A DNA stretch of 64,000 nucleotides. It comes from Synechococcus sp. CB0101. GTDB taxonomy: Bacteria > Cyanobacteriota > Cyanobacteriia > PCC-6307 > Cyanobiaceae. The stretch is from positions 1,333,860 through 1,397,859 of the forward strand of contig NZ_CP039373.1 in the NCBI RefSeq assembly GCF_000179235.2. The letters are read 5' to 3'. Both the position numbers and the translations under genes were made by a program. Positions 27,082-35,547 of the stretch are shown one piece after another; within the stretch, counting starts at the first letter, position 1; the number at the start of each line of letters is the position of its first letter. The notes below the pieces were generated by a model that saw only the letters and a program-made list of their open reading frames with translations, had not been told where the DNA came from and searched no databases.

Positions 27082-28554
27082 TCAGCCCTTCAGCTTCTGA
27101 TTGAGGATCTGGTTCGCCAGCTTCGGATCGGCCTTGCCGCCGGTCTTCTTCATCAGCTGCCCCACAAAGAAGCCCTGCAGCTTGGTTTTGCCGCCGCGGA
27201 AGGCCTCCACCTCTTCCGGGTGGGCCGCCAGCAACTCCTCCACGATCGCGGTGATCGCCGCCGGATCGCTGATCATGCCCAGGCCTTTGGCCTCCACGAT
27301 CGCCGCTGGTGAGCCGCCCTTCTCCAGCAGCTCGGGCAGGATCTCCTTGGCGATTTTGCCGCTGATCTTGCCGCCGTCGATCAGTTGCACCATCTCCGCC
27401 AGCTGCTCGGGGCGGAAAGGCAGATCGGCATAGGAAAGCCGGTTGGCATTGACATAGGCGGCGATGTCACCGGTGATCCAGTTCGTCAGACCCTTGGCAT
27501 CAGCGCCGGCGGCCACGGCAGCCTCGAAATATTCGGCCATGGGGCGCTCATCGGTCAGAACGCGGGCGTCGTATTGCGACAGGCCCAGCTCCTCGGCGTA
27601 GCGATTGCGCTTGGCGGCGGGCAGCTCAGGCAGTTCAGCGCGCCAGCCTTCCCGGCGCTCCACGCTGACCTCGATCGGGCCGAGATCGGGGTCAGGGAAG
27701 TAGCGGTAATCGCTGGCGCCTTCCTTGCCGCGCATGCTCTTGGTGAGCTGCTTGCCCTCATCCCAGAGCCGCGTTTCCTGCACCACCGGCTCGCCAGCCT
27801 CATAGGCCTTGATCTGGCGCTGGATTTCGTATTCGCAAGCCTTTTGGATCGCCGAGAAGGAGTTCATGTTCTTGATCTCCACCTTCGTGCCAAAAGGTGC
27901 GTCGGGCCCGCGGCGCACGGAGATGTTCACGTCGCAGCGCAGGGATCCTTCTTGCATGTTGCCGTCGCTCACGCCCAGGTAGCGCATGATCCGGCGAATC
28001 TCGGAGGCGTATTCCGCCGCTTCACGACCGGTGCGCAGATCGGGCTTACTCACAATCTCCGCGAGAGCCACGCCGGCGCGGTTGTAATCCACCAGCGAAT
28101 GGGTGGAGCCGGCCAGGCGGTCGCTGCCGGCGTGCACCAGCTTGCCGGCGTCCTCCTCCATGTGCAGGCGTTCGATGCCGATGCGCTTGAGATAGGTGTC
28201 TTTGCCTTTTTCAGCCACTTCCACGTCGATCCAGCCGTCTTCGGCGATCGGTTCGTCGTATTGGGAGATCTGGTAGTTCTTCGGCAGATCGGGGTAGAAA
28301 TATTGCTTGCGATCAAACTTGCTGTGCTCGGCGATGTTGAGGTTGAGCGCCATCGCGGCCTTCACCGCATACTCGAGCACCTTCTGGTTGAGCACAGGCA
28401 GCGTGCCGGGCAACCCGCACACCACCGGATCAATGTGGGTGTTGGGGTCATCGCCAAAGGCCGTGGAGGCACTGGTGAAGATCTTGCTGTTGGTTCCCAG
28501 CTGAACGTGGGTCTCCAGGCCGATCACGGCTTCCCAGGCGGCCTCAGCAGCCAT
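27082..28554 (-). CDS. gatB: Asp-tRNA(Asn)/Glu-tRNA(Gln) amidotransferase subunit B
   Basis: 490 residues from ATG 28554 (MAAEAAWEAVIGLETHVQLG). With GatA and GatC it amidates mischarged Glu-tRNA(Gln). The kinase-like core motifs include GLETHVQLGTNSKIFTS, DLPKNYQISQYDEPI, LHMEEDAGKLVH, DYNRAGVALAEIVSKPD and the C-terminal tRNA-binding tail domain. The open frame continues far upstream, but that part is antisense to thiO and is not coding. Confidence 0.97.
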   Translation of the reverse strand: MAAEAAWEAVIGLETHVQLGTNSKIFTSASTAFGDDPNTHIDPVVCGLPGTLPVLNQKVLEYAVKAAMALNLNIAEHSKFDRKQYFYPDLPKNYQISQYDEPIAEDGWIDVEVAEKGKDTYLKRIGIERLHMEEDAGKLVHAGSDRLAGSTHSLVDYNRAGVALAEIVSKPDLRTGREAAEYASEIRRIMRYLGVSDGNMQEGSLRCDVNISVRRGPDAPFGTKVEIKNMNSFSAIQKACEYEIQRQIKAYEAGEPVVQETRLWDEGKQLTKSMRGKEGASDYRYFPDPDLGPIEVSVERREGWRAELPELPAAKRNRYAEELGLSQYDARVLTDERPMAEYFEAAVAAGADAKGLTNWITGDIAAYVNANRLSYADLPFRPEQLAEMVQLIDGGKISGKIAKEILPELLEKGGSPAAIVEAKGLGMISDPAAITAIVEELLAAHPEEVEAFRGGKTKLQGFFVGQLMKKTGGKADPKLANQILNQKLKG

Positions 28555-28656
28555 GTGTGTTCTCCAAGCGTGGGCCGATCCTATGGAAGGGCGCCGGTGG
28601 TCATCGGCGGGGCCGGGCTGAAACACTGAGGAGCTGTCTGCAGCTGCCCGCGAGCC

Positions 28657-29766
28657 ATGGCCGCCTCCAGCGAGTCGCCGGTGTTGATCCTGGGCGGAGG
28701 GCTGATGGGCCTGGCGGTAGCTCACCAACTGGCGCGCGCAGGCCAGGCCGTGGAAGTGCTCAGCCGGCGCCGCAGCGAAGCCGCGGGGTTCGTGGCCGCA
28801 GGGATGTTGGCGCCCCACGCGGAAGGGCTGAGCGGCGCCCTGCTGCAACTCGGCCAGCTCAGCCTGGAGCGGGTGCCGGCCTGGGTGGCCCAGATCGAAG
28901 CCGATAGCGGCCTCAGCTGCGGCCTGCGGCCCTGCGGAATCGTGGTGCCGTTCGCCACGGCTGCCGAACGGAATGTGTATCCCACCGCCGCCTGGGGGGA
29001 GGCCCTCAATCGCGAGGGGCTGGAGCGGGAGCTGCCGGGAATCGGGCCGGGTTGGCAGGCGGGCTTGCTGTTCCGCCAAGACGGGCAGATCGACAACCGC
29101 CGCCAGCTGATGCGCGCCCTGGAGCGGGCCTGCGTGGAACTGGGGGTGCGCTTCCAGGAGGGCGTGGAGGTGCTGGAGCTCCTGCAGGAGGGTGATCGCC
29201 TCAGGGGCGTGCGGGTGCGCGATGCCGCGGCCACGGTGCAAACCCTGGAGGCCGCCACCGCCGTGATCTGCAGCGGCGCCTGGAGTGCCCAACTGCTACC
29301 GCAGCTGCCCGTGTTCCCGGTGAAGGGGCAGATGCTTTCGCTGCAAGGGCCGCGCGAGGCACTGCAACGGGTGATCTTTGGCCCCGGCACCTATCTGGTG
29401 CCCAGGGAAGACGGGCTGCTGGTGGTGGGTGCCACCAGCGAACGGGAAGCCGGTTTCACCGAAGGGCTCACCCCCTTCGGCCAGCGGCAACTCCAGGCGG
29501 GGATCGAAGCGCTGCTGCCCGAAGCCAGCCAATGGCCACCGATGGAGCGCTGGTGGGGCTTCCGGCCCTGCACGCCCGATGAGGGGCCCCTGCTGGGGCC
29601 CAGTGCAGTCACCGGGCTATGGCTGGCCACCGGGCATCACCGCAATGGCGTGCTGTTGGCCGCGATCACGGCAGAACTTCTGGGGGCCTGTCTGCAGCCG
29701 GGCGGCTGCTCGCCTGCTCAACAAGCGCTGCTCAACAGCTTCCGCTGGGATCGCTTCAACGGCTAA
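28657..29766 (+). CDS. thiO: Glycine oxidase ThiO (FAD-dependent)
   Basis: 369 residues. It oxidises glycine to the imine used for the thiazole ring of thiamine. The dinucleotide-binding motif VLILGGGLMGLAVAHQLARAG is at residues 9-29, GFVAAGMLAPHAEG follows, and the C-terminal FAD-contact segment GLWLATGHHRNGVLLAAIT is intact. In several cyanobacteria ThiO is fused to ThiG; here it stands alone. It diverges from gatB. Confidence 0.92.
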   Translation: MAASSESPVLILGGGLMGLAVAHQLARAGQAVEVLSRRRSEAAGFVAAGMLAPHAEGLSGALLQLGQLSLERVPAWVAQIEADSGLSCGLRPCGIVVPFATAAERNVYPTAAWGEALNREGLERELPGIGPGWQAGLLFRQDGQIDNRRQLMRALERACVELGVRFQEGVEVLELLQEGDRLRGVRVRDAAATVQTLEAATAVICSGAWSAQLLPQLPVFPVKGQMLSLQGPREALQRVIFGPGTYLVPREDGLLVVGATSEREAGFTEGLTPFGQRQLQAGIEALLPEASQWPPMERWWGFRPCTPDEGPLLGPSAVTGLWLATGHHRNGVLLAAITAELLGACLQPGGCSPAQQALLNSFRWDRFNG

Positions 29767-29873
29767 CCCCGCCGCGGCCAACTGCTGCGCAACGGTTCAC
29801 CTCAGCTGCCAACCCAGTCGCGGGATCGTGTTCAGCATGGCGGCATCCCTGCAGAGCCGTTTCAACCTGCGCG

Positions 29874-30203
29874 ATGGAGCCGCTGCCCTTCCTCAACTTG
29901 CTGGCCCTGCTCTGCATGGGCCATTTCCTGGGGGATTTCGGTCTGCAGAACGACCGCATGGCCCAGGAGAAATGCCCGGGTTGCTCAGGCGCGGTGTCGT
30001 GGCGCTGGTGGCTCACCGGCCATGGCGCCATCCATGGGCTGCTGGTGGGGCTGATCACCGGCCAACCGCTACTGGGCCTGGCGGAATGGGGCCTACACAC
30101 CCTGATCGATCTGGGCAAATGCCAGCGGCGCTACGGCATGGGTGCCGACCAGGGCCTGCATCTGCTCTGCAAGGGGATTTGGGCAGCGCTGGCGCTGGCC
30201 TGA
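29874..30203 (+). CDS. DUF3307-type small membrane protein
   Basis: 109 residues from ATG 29874. Hydrophobic helices carry MGHFLGDFGLQNDRMAQEK near the N-terminus, SWRWWLTGHGAIHGLLVGLI in the middle and a polar GLHTLIDLGKCQ helix, the pattern of DUF3307 proteins. Conserved His and Asp residues inside membrane helices hint at metal or proton handling, but no function is established. It is convergent with ndk. Confidence 0.7.
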   Translation: MEPLPFLNLLALLCMGHFLGDFGLQNDRMAQEKCPGCSGAVSWRWWLTGHGAIHGLLVGLITGQPLLGLAEWGLHTLIDLGKCQRRYGMGADQGLHLLCKGIWAALALA

Positions 30204-30237
30204 GCTGGCCAGCGCTGCCCGGAGGCGATCCGAAGGA

Positions 30238-30693
30238 TCAGCCCTCCACGCGCCAGGTCTGATCGGCGGGGGTCCAGTCGCTCAGCTCGGAGGGCTGGAA
30301 CCAGAGGCCGATTTCGAACTGGGCAGTTTCAGGGGCGTCGGAACCGTGGATCACGTTGCGGCCGATGTTCACGGCCAGGTCGCCACGGATGGTGCCGGGC
30401 TCAGCTTCGAGGGGCTTGGTGGCGCCGATCAGCTTGCGGGCGCTGGCGATCACGCCGTCGCCTTCCCACACCATCGCTACCACTGGGCCGGAGGTGATGA
30501 AGTCGACCAGGCCAGCAAAGAAGGGACGCTCGCGGTGCACGCCGTAGTGGCTCTCAGCCAGTTCACGGCTGGGGGTGAGCTGCTTGAGGCCCACCAGCTT
30601 GAAGCCCTTGCGCTCGAAGCGGCCCAGGATCTCTCCCACCAGGCCGCGCTGCACGCCATCGGGCTTGATGGCAACGAAAGTGCGTTCGGCCAT
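30238..30693 (-). CDS. ndk: Nucleoside diphosphate kinase
   Basis: 151 residues from ATG 30693. It transfers phosphate between NTPs and NDPs through a phospho-His intermediate; the catalytic His is in [10 protein letters not shown]. The starting motif [21 protein letters not shown] and [13 protein letters not shown] are canonical, and length is normal. It diverges from speA. Confidence 0.98.
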   Translation of the reverse strand: MAERTFVAIKPDGVQRGLVGEILGRFERKGFKLVGLKQLTPSRELAESHYGVHRERPFFAGLVDFITSGPVVAMVWEGDGVIASARKLIGATKPLEAEPGTIRGDLAVNIGRNVIHGSDAPETAQFEIGLWFQPSELSDWTPADQTWRVEG

Positions 30694-30762
30694 GGAAGAA
30701 AAAGCGTCAGATCCGGCCCATCGTCCGCGGCGAGGCTGCCGCTTGGCAAGCACAGTGGTGCC

Positions 30763-32700
30763 GTGATCACCGCCCGGCCCTTGACCACCTGGACGCCCGC
30801 CGACAGCGCCGAGCTCTACGGCCTCAGCCGCTGGGGAGAGCCCTACTTCTCTGTGAATGCCCGCGGCCACATCAGCGTGCAGCCCCAGGGTGATCGGGGG
30901 GGCAGCCTCGATCTGATGGAGCTCGTGCAGGGGCTGGAGGGCCGCAACCTGGGCCTGCCGCTGCTGATCCGCTTCGACGACATCCTCGAAGACCGGCTCG
31001 AGCGCCTGCACGCCGCCTTCGAGCGCGCCATCGCGCAATACGGCTACGCCGGCCGCTACCAGGGCGTGTTCCCGGTGAAGTGCAACCAGCAGCGCCACGT
31101 GGTTGAGGAGCTGGTGAGCTGCGGGCGCCGCTGGCATTTCGGTCTGGAAGCCGGCAGCAAGGCCGAGCTCCTGATCGCCCTTTCGCTGATCGACGACCCC
31201 GAGGCGCTGTTGATCTGCAACGGCTACAAGGACCAGCGCTACATCGAAACCGCGATCCTGGCCCGCCGCCTCGGCCGCCAGCCCGTGGTGGTGATCGAGC
31301 AGGCCGATGAGGTGGAGCGGATCATCAGCGCCAGCCGCGCGCTTGGGGCCGCCCCCTTCATCGGCGTGCGCGCCAAGCTCTCCAGCCGCAGCACCGGCCG
31401 CTGGGGCAGCTCCGTGGGCGACAAGGCCAAGTTCGGCCTCTCAATTCCAGATCTGCTCGCCACCGTGGAGGCGCTGCGCCAGGCCGACCTGCTCGGGGAT
31501 CTGCGTCTGCTCCACTTCCACGTGGGCAGCCAGATCAACGACATCGCCGTGCTCAAGGACGCGCTGCAGGAGGCCGGCCAGATCTACGTGGAGCTCACCA
31601 AACAGGGGGCCCCGATGGGCTTCCTCGATGTGGGCGGCGGATTAGGGATCGACTACGACGGCAGCCGCACCGCCACAGCGGCCTCCACCAACTACTCGCT
31701 GCAGAACTACGCCAACGACGTGGTGGCCACGGTGCGCGAGTGCTGCGAACCCCATGGGGTGGCGCTGCCCACCCTGGTGAGCGAAAGCGGCCGCGCCATC
31801 GCCAGCCACTTCTCGGTGCTGGTGTTCAACGTGCTGGGCTCCGCGGCGATGCCAGGAGCTGTGCCGTCCGAAGAGGAAAGCGAACCACTCACGGTTCGCA
31901 ACCTGCGGGAGACGTTGAAGGGCATCACGGCGACAGCCCCTGAAGAGGAGGGCGTGCTGTCACGACTGCAGGAGGCCTGGAACGACGCGATCAAGTTCAA
32001 AGACGACGCGCTCGCGGCCTTCCGCCTGGGCTACATCTCGCTGCCGCAGCGGGCCATGGCCGAGCAGCTCACCTGGGCCTGCGCTGAAGCGATCGTGGCG
32101 CGGCTGCCCCGCGGTGGCGGCATCCCCGACGATCTGCGCCAACTGCGGGCCGCCATGGCCGGCACCTACTACGCCAATCTCTCGGTGTTCCGCTCCGCCC
32201 CCGACACCTGGGCGATCGAGCAGTTGTTCCCGCTGATGCCGATCCACCGGCTGGATGAGGAACCGACGGAGCTGGGCCATTTCGCCGACCTCACCTGCGA
32301 TTCCGATGGCAAGCTCGCCCGCTTCATCGGCGATGGCCAGGCCAAGCCCCTGCTGGAGCTGCATGCCCTCAATCCCGGGGAGCCGTATCTGATCGGGATG
32401 TTCCTGGGGGGCGCCTATCAGGAGGTGATGGGCAACCTGCACAACCTGTTCGGCAGCACCAATGCTGTGCACATCCGCCTCGCCCCCGGTGGCGGCTATC
32501 AGCTCGATCACGTGGTGCGCGGCAACACCAACGCCCAGGTGCTGGAAGCAATGGAGCACGACCCGGAGCTGCTGCTGGAGCGCTTGCGGGTGGCCAGCGA
32601 AGCCGCCATTCAGCGCGGCCAGCTGAAGATCAACGAAGCCCGCCGCCTGATGGATCACCTGGAAACCAGCCTGCGCCAGACCACCTATCTGCAGGAGTGA
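30763..32700 (+). CDS. speA: Biosynthetic arginine decarboxylase
   Basis: 645 residues from a GTG at 30763, matching the family length. It makes agmatine for polyamine synthesis. The PLP lysine is in [19 protein letters not shown]; other markers are [24 protein letters not shown], and the C-terminal substrate region [11 protein letters not shown]. Upstream in-frame codons to 30142 are antisense to ndk and not coding. Confidence 0.97.
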   Translation: MITARPLTTWTPADSAELYGLSRWGEPYFSVNARGHISVQPQGDRGGSLDLMELVQGLEGRNLGLPLLIRFDDILEDRLERLHAAFERAIAQYGYAGRYQGVFPVKCNQQRHVVEELVSCGRRWHFGLEAGSKAELLIALSLIDDPEALLICNGYKDQRYIETAILARRLGRQPVVVIEQADEVERIISASRALGAAPFIGVRAKLSSRSTGRWGSSVGDKAKFGLSIPDLLATVEALRQADLLGDLRLLHFHVGSQINDIAVLKDALQEAGQIYVELTKQGAPMGFLDVGGGLGIDYDGSRTATAASTNYSLQNYANDVVATVRECCEPHGVALPTLVSESGRAIASHFSVLVFNVLGSAAMPGAVPSEEESEPLTVRNLRETLKGITATAPEEEGVLSRLQEAWNDAIKFKDDALAAFRLGYISLPQRAMAEQLTWACAEAIVARLPRGGGIPDDLRQLRAAMAGTYYANLSVFRSAPDTWAIEQLFPLMPIHRLDEEPTELGHFADLTCDSDGKLARFIGDGQAKPLLELHALNPGEPYLIGMFLGGAYQEVMGNLHNLFGSTNAVHIRLAPGGGYQLDHVVRGNTNAQVLEAMEHDPELLLERLRVASEAAIQRGQLKINEARRLMDHLETSLRQTTYLQE

Positions 32701-32798
32701 GCCACGGGCTGTGAGCAGGATCACCCCGGTGGCCGCCCTGGATCACTGGGCGATCTCGCCGTTGCGCTGAGGGTGAATCCAGTTCCCCCCCAACGGCC

Positions 32799-32990
32799 AT
32801 GACCTTCTCAATCCCCGGCTTCGATCAGTGGACCTTCCAGATCGTGATGTTCGGCAGCCTGCTGGTGCTGGAAGCTTTGAGCGGTGACCAGAAGCTGAGC
32901 ACCGTGCTCGAGCCCATGGACTCCACCAGGGCCCGCGCCCACGAACTGATCAACCGCCCTTGCTGTTCGCTGGCAGCAGCCCACGCTTGA
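32799..32990 (+). CDS. Small protein, member A of a two-gene family (63 aa)
   Basis: 63 residues from ATG 32799. The core WTFQIVMFGSLLVLEALSG and the tail AHELINRPCC recur in the 67-residue protein at 35250-35453 on the other strand. Its 3' end overlaps the convergent Crp-like gene by 41 bp. I do not recognise the family. The Cys pair near the end and the hydrophobic core suggest a small membrane-associated or metal-binding protein. Conservation in the paralogue supports that it is a real gene. Confidence 0.6.
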   Translation: MTFSIPGFDQWTFQIVMFGSLLVLEALSGDQKLSTVLEPMDSTRARAHELINRPCCSLAAAHA

Positions 32991-33654
32991 TCAGCGGCTG
33001 CAGGTCTGCGATCCGCAGCCCGGCCTCCAGCTCTTCCACCGTGCCGCGACTGCGCAATTTGCTCAGGGTGCGCGAGGCCGTCTCCCGGGCCAAGCCGGCC
33101 AGGAGGCCCAGCTCCCGTTGCGCCAGGGCTGGGATCACCGCCTGGGGATCATTGGCACTGCTACTGCGCCGGGCGAGATAAGCCAGCGCATCCAACAGGC
33201 GGGTGGTGGCATCACCGCTCTGGATGGCGAAGCGCTGGTTGAGATCCCGCAGCCGTGAGGCCTCCAGCCGCGCCAAGGCCAGAGCAAAACCGGCGTCTTG
33301 CTGCAGCAAGGCCGCAAACGGTGCAGCCCGCAGCTTCACCAAGGTCACCGGGGTGAGGGCCACCACATCGGCCGAGCGAGCTGCGCCGTCTAGCGCCGCC
33401 ATCTCCCCGAACACATCGCCCTCCCCCAGGACCGACATCACCACCTCGTCGCCATCGGCGGTGTACGTGCGCACCTTGGCCATGCCGCTGCGCAACAGAA
33501 ATAGCGACTCCCCCCAGTCCTGCTCCATCACAAACACCTGCTCCGGGCCATGGCTGCTCTGCAGGTGGCGATCGAGCAGCTGCGTGCACTGCTCTGCGCT
33601 GAGCGACGCAAACAGCGGCCAGGCCTGGAGCTGCTCAGGGGTGAAATCGGCCAT
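32950..33654 (-). CDS. Crp/Fnr family transcription regulator
   Basis: 234 residues from ATG 33654 (ATG 33660 is two codons earlier). The N-terminal cyclic-nucleotide-binding fold carries LFLLRSGMAKVRTYTADGDEVVMSVLGEGDVFGEMAALDG (given here only as landmarks: GDVFGEMAALDG is the phosphate-binding cassette region). The C-terminal winged helix has QRELGLLAGLARETASRTLSKL as its recognition element. An Arg expected for cAMP after the cassette (GAARSADV) is present. This is the obvious candidate to bind the CRP-type sites at 26.35 and 27.05 kb, though that link is inferred. Confidence 0.85.
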   Translation of the reverse strand: MADFTPEQLQAWPLFASLSAEQCTQLLDRHLQSSHGPEQVFVMEQDWGESLFLLRSGMAKVRTYTADGDEVVMSVLGEGDVFGEMAALDGAARSADVVALTPVTLVKLRAAPFAALLQQDAGFALALARLEASRLRDLNQRFAIQSGDATTRLLDALAYLARRSSSANDPQAVIPALAQRELGLLAGLARETASRTLSKLRSRGTVEELEAGLRIADLQPLIKRGLLPANSKGG

Positions 33655-33763
33655 GACCATGCAGACGAGCGGCACCACCCAAGCCCAGTTGAAGCGCCAC
33701 GGCAATGGCAGTGGCCAGGCGGGGGCAACCCCACCAGGATGAGCACACGCCGCAGGGCAGCCG

Positions 33764-34321
33764 ATGGGGGGGATCGAAACGCAACGCAGCATCGTGCGGG
33801 AGCGGATGAAACTGCTCCTGGCGGCCCACGACAGTGAAATCGTGCCGGTGGAGTTCCGCGCCGAGCCCGGTGAACTGTTACTCCGGCAGGGCGCCCCAGC
33901 CGAGCGGGTGCTGCTGCTCACCGAAGGCACTGTCGCCATCCAGGTGCGGCAGAGCGATGGCCAACCCCACACCCTGGCGATCGTGGAAGCCGAAGAACTG
34001 CTGGGGGAAATGGGCCTGTTCGGCAACGGCGTGCATTCCGCCGATGTGCAGGTGCTCGATGCTCCCGCCCAGCTGATCGCTGTAGACAGCGACCAACTGC
34101 TCAAAGCGATGCTATTTGATGCCGACCTCTCGATCGAACTGCTCGACCTGATCAGTCAACGCTGCCTGCAAGGCAACGAATTGGTGGGCCTGCTGCTCGA
34201 TGGGATCAAGGCCGCCCACAGCGGGGATCAAGCCCTGTTGCAACAAACGTGTAAGGCCTTGCGCCACCGCGGCCATTCGATTGCGACGGCGGCGGATCAA
34301 TTGGAGGGCTTGCTGCGATGA
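33764..34321 (+). CDS. Stand-alone cyclic-nucleotide-binding domain protein
   Basis: 185 residues. One CNB fold (about 30-125) with GELLLRQGAPAERVLLLTEG and the cassette region EELLGEMGLFGNGVHSADV, in which the usual Arg is replaced (VHSADV), so it may bind a different ligand or none. The C-terminal helices are not an HTH. Its stop overlaps the ATG of the CNB-GGDEF gene (ATGA), so the two are made together and may interact. Confidence 0.8.
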   Translation: MGGIETQRSIVRERMKLLLAAHDSEIVPVEFRAEPGELLLRQGAPAERVLLLTEGTVAIQVRQSDGQPHTLAIVEAEELLGEMGLFGNGVHSADVQVLDAPAQLIAVDSDQLLKAMLFDADLSIELLDLISQRCLQGNELVGLLLDGIKAAHSGDQALLQQTCKALRHRGHSIATAADQLEGLLR

Positions 34322-35253
34322 CAGGCAGCCCCGAGCTGCTGGAGCGCGTGCTGCAGCTGCAATCCCCTCTGTTCGCCGGCATCGATCCAATGCTGCTGAT
34401 CGAATGGCTGGAGGCGGCCGAGATGCGCTACCTCGCGGGGAACAGCTCGGTGCTGTCCGCCGATCAAGCCAATAGAGAAACCTTTCTGGTGATTTCGGGG
34501 CAGCTGCTGGTGACCCTCCAGCAGGGCGGCGCAACGCCGCTCGCGACTATTAGCCCGGGAGAGGTTTTCGGTGAGGTGTCGACCCTCACCTTGGGTGAGA
34601 CCACCGCCTGGGTGCGCGCAGAACAGGCCAGCGAGGTGTTGGTGATCGAACGAGAGCACCTTCTGGCCTGGGCCCAGCAGTCGCACCAACTCGCCCTCAA
34701 CTTGCTACAGCTGCTTGGGGAGCGCCTTCGGCACTCGAACCTGCATGCCCGCGGCGCCCAATCACTCAACCAACAGTTGCAGACCCGCGCCCTCAGCGAT
34801 GCCCTCACAGGCGCCCTGAACCGCCATTGGCTGGACCAACACCTCGAGTCCCTGCGGCTATGCCCAGAGCTGGCCCTGCTGATGGTCGACATCGATCACT
34901 TCAAGGCGATCAATGACACCCACGGCCACAGCTGCGGCGATGCCGTGCTCAGAGCCGTCGCCACGACCCTGCGCCATGCGCTGCGGCCCAGCGATGCACT
35001 GGTGAGGCTGGGGGGTGAGGAATTCCTGGTGATCTGCCGGCAAGAGGCCTCTCAGGCAGCCGCCGAGGGACTTGGCGAACGACTCCGCCAGGCCGTGCAA
35101 CACCTCCAGAGCGATGACCTACCGCCGGTCACCATTTCGATCGGCGTGGCCTTGCGGACCCCGGGCGAGGGCTGGGAAGCCCAGCTGGAGCGAGCCGATA
35201 CCGCCCTGTACCGGGCCAAACGCAACGACCGCAATCGGGTGGAGCTGGGTTAA
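34318..35253 (+). CDS. CNB-GGDEF diguanylate cyclase
   Basis: 311 residues. An N-terminal cyclic-nucleotide-binding-like domain (about 15-135, with SPGEVFGEVSTLTLGETTAWV) is joined by a short coiled coil to a GGDEF domain starting near TRALSDALTGALNRHWL. The active-site signature is RLGGEEF, so c-di-GMP synthesis is expected. An inhibitory I-site RxxD (RPSD) lies exactly five residues before it. The metal-binding Asp is in LLMVDIDHFKAIND. It is the second gene of a pair with the lone CNB protein. Confidence 0.9.
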   Translation: MTGSPELLERVLQLQSPLFAGIDPMLLIEWLEAAEMRYLAGNSSVLSADQANRETFLVISGQLLVTLQQGGATPLATISPGEVFGEVSTLTLGETTAWVRAEQASEVLVIEREHLLAWAQQSHQLALNLLQLLGERLRHSNLHARGAQSLNQQLQTRALSDALTGALNRHWLDQHLESLRLCPELALLMVDIDHFKAINDTHGHSCGDAVLRAVATTLRHALRPSDALVRLGGEEFLVICRQEASQAAAEGLGERLRQAVQHLQSDDLPPVTISIGVALRTPGEGWEAQLERADTALYRAKRNDRNRVELG

Positions 35254-35453
35254 ACGCAGCAGCTCGGATGCGCCATCAGCTCATGCGCCGCGTCGTAGGG
35301 CGCATCCTGGGGCTGCAGCCAGGTGGAGCAGTGCAAGGGCTCATCACCCGGGCCGCTGGCTGCGCGGCAGCCCTCGAGCCTCAGGCGACTACCCAGCAAC
35401 ACCAGCTGGAAGGTCCAGTGCTGGCGGGCCTGGATGGAAAAGCTGCTGGCCAT
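35250..35453 (-). CDS. Small protein, member B of a two-gene family (67 aa)
   Basis: 67 residues from ATG 35453, convergent with the diguanylate cyclase (4-bp overlap). It shares WTFQLVLLGSRLRLEG and the tail AHELMAHPSCC with the protein at 32799-32990. The two sit on either side of the cyclic-nucleotide signalling genes in opposite orientation. Family unknown to me. Confidence 0.6.
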   Translation of the reverse strand: MASSFSIQARQHWTFQLVLLGSRLRLEGCRAASGPGDEPLHCSTWLQPQDAPYDAAHELMAHPSCCV

Positions 35454-35547
35454 GGCTTGCAGCTCCTAACGATGGATACCTGAAGGATTCCCCCGTTGTT
35501 TGAAGGCGCCAGCCACTAGGAGCGGTTCGCCATCCGGCTGGCTCGCC

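Noticed and set aside
28555-29292. N-terminal extension of gatB to 736 codons
   Set aside because: The extra part is antisense to thiO; GatB homology starts at ATG 28554.
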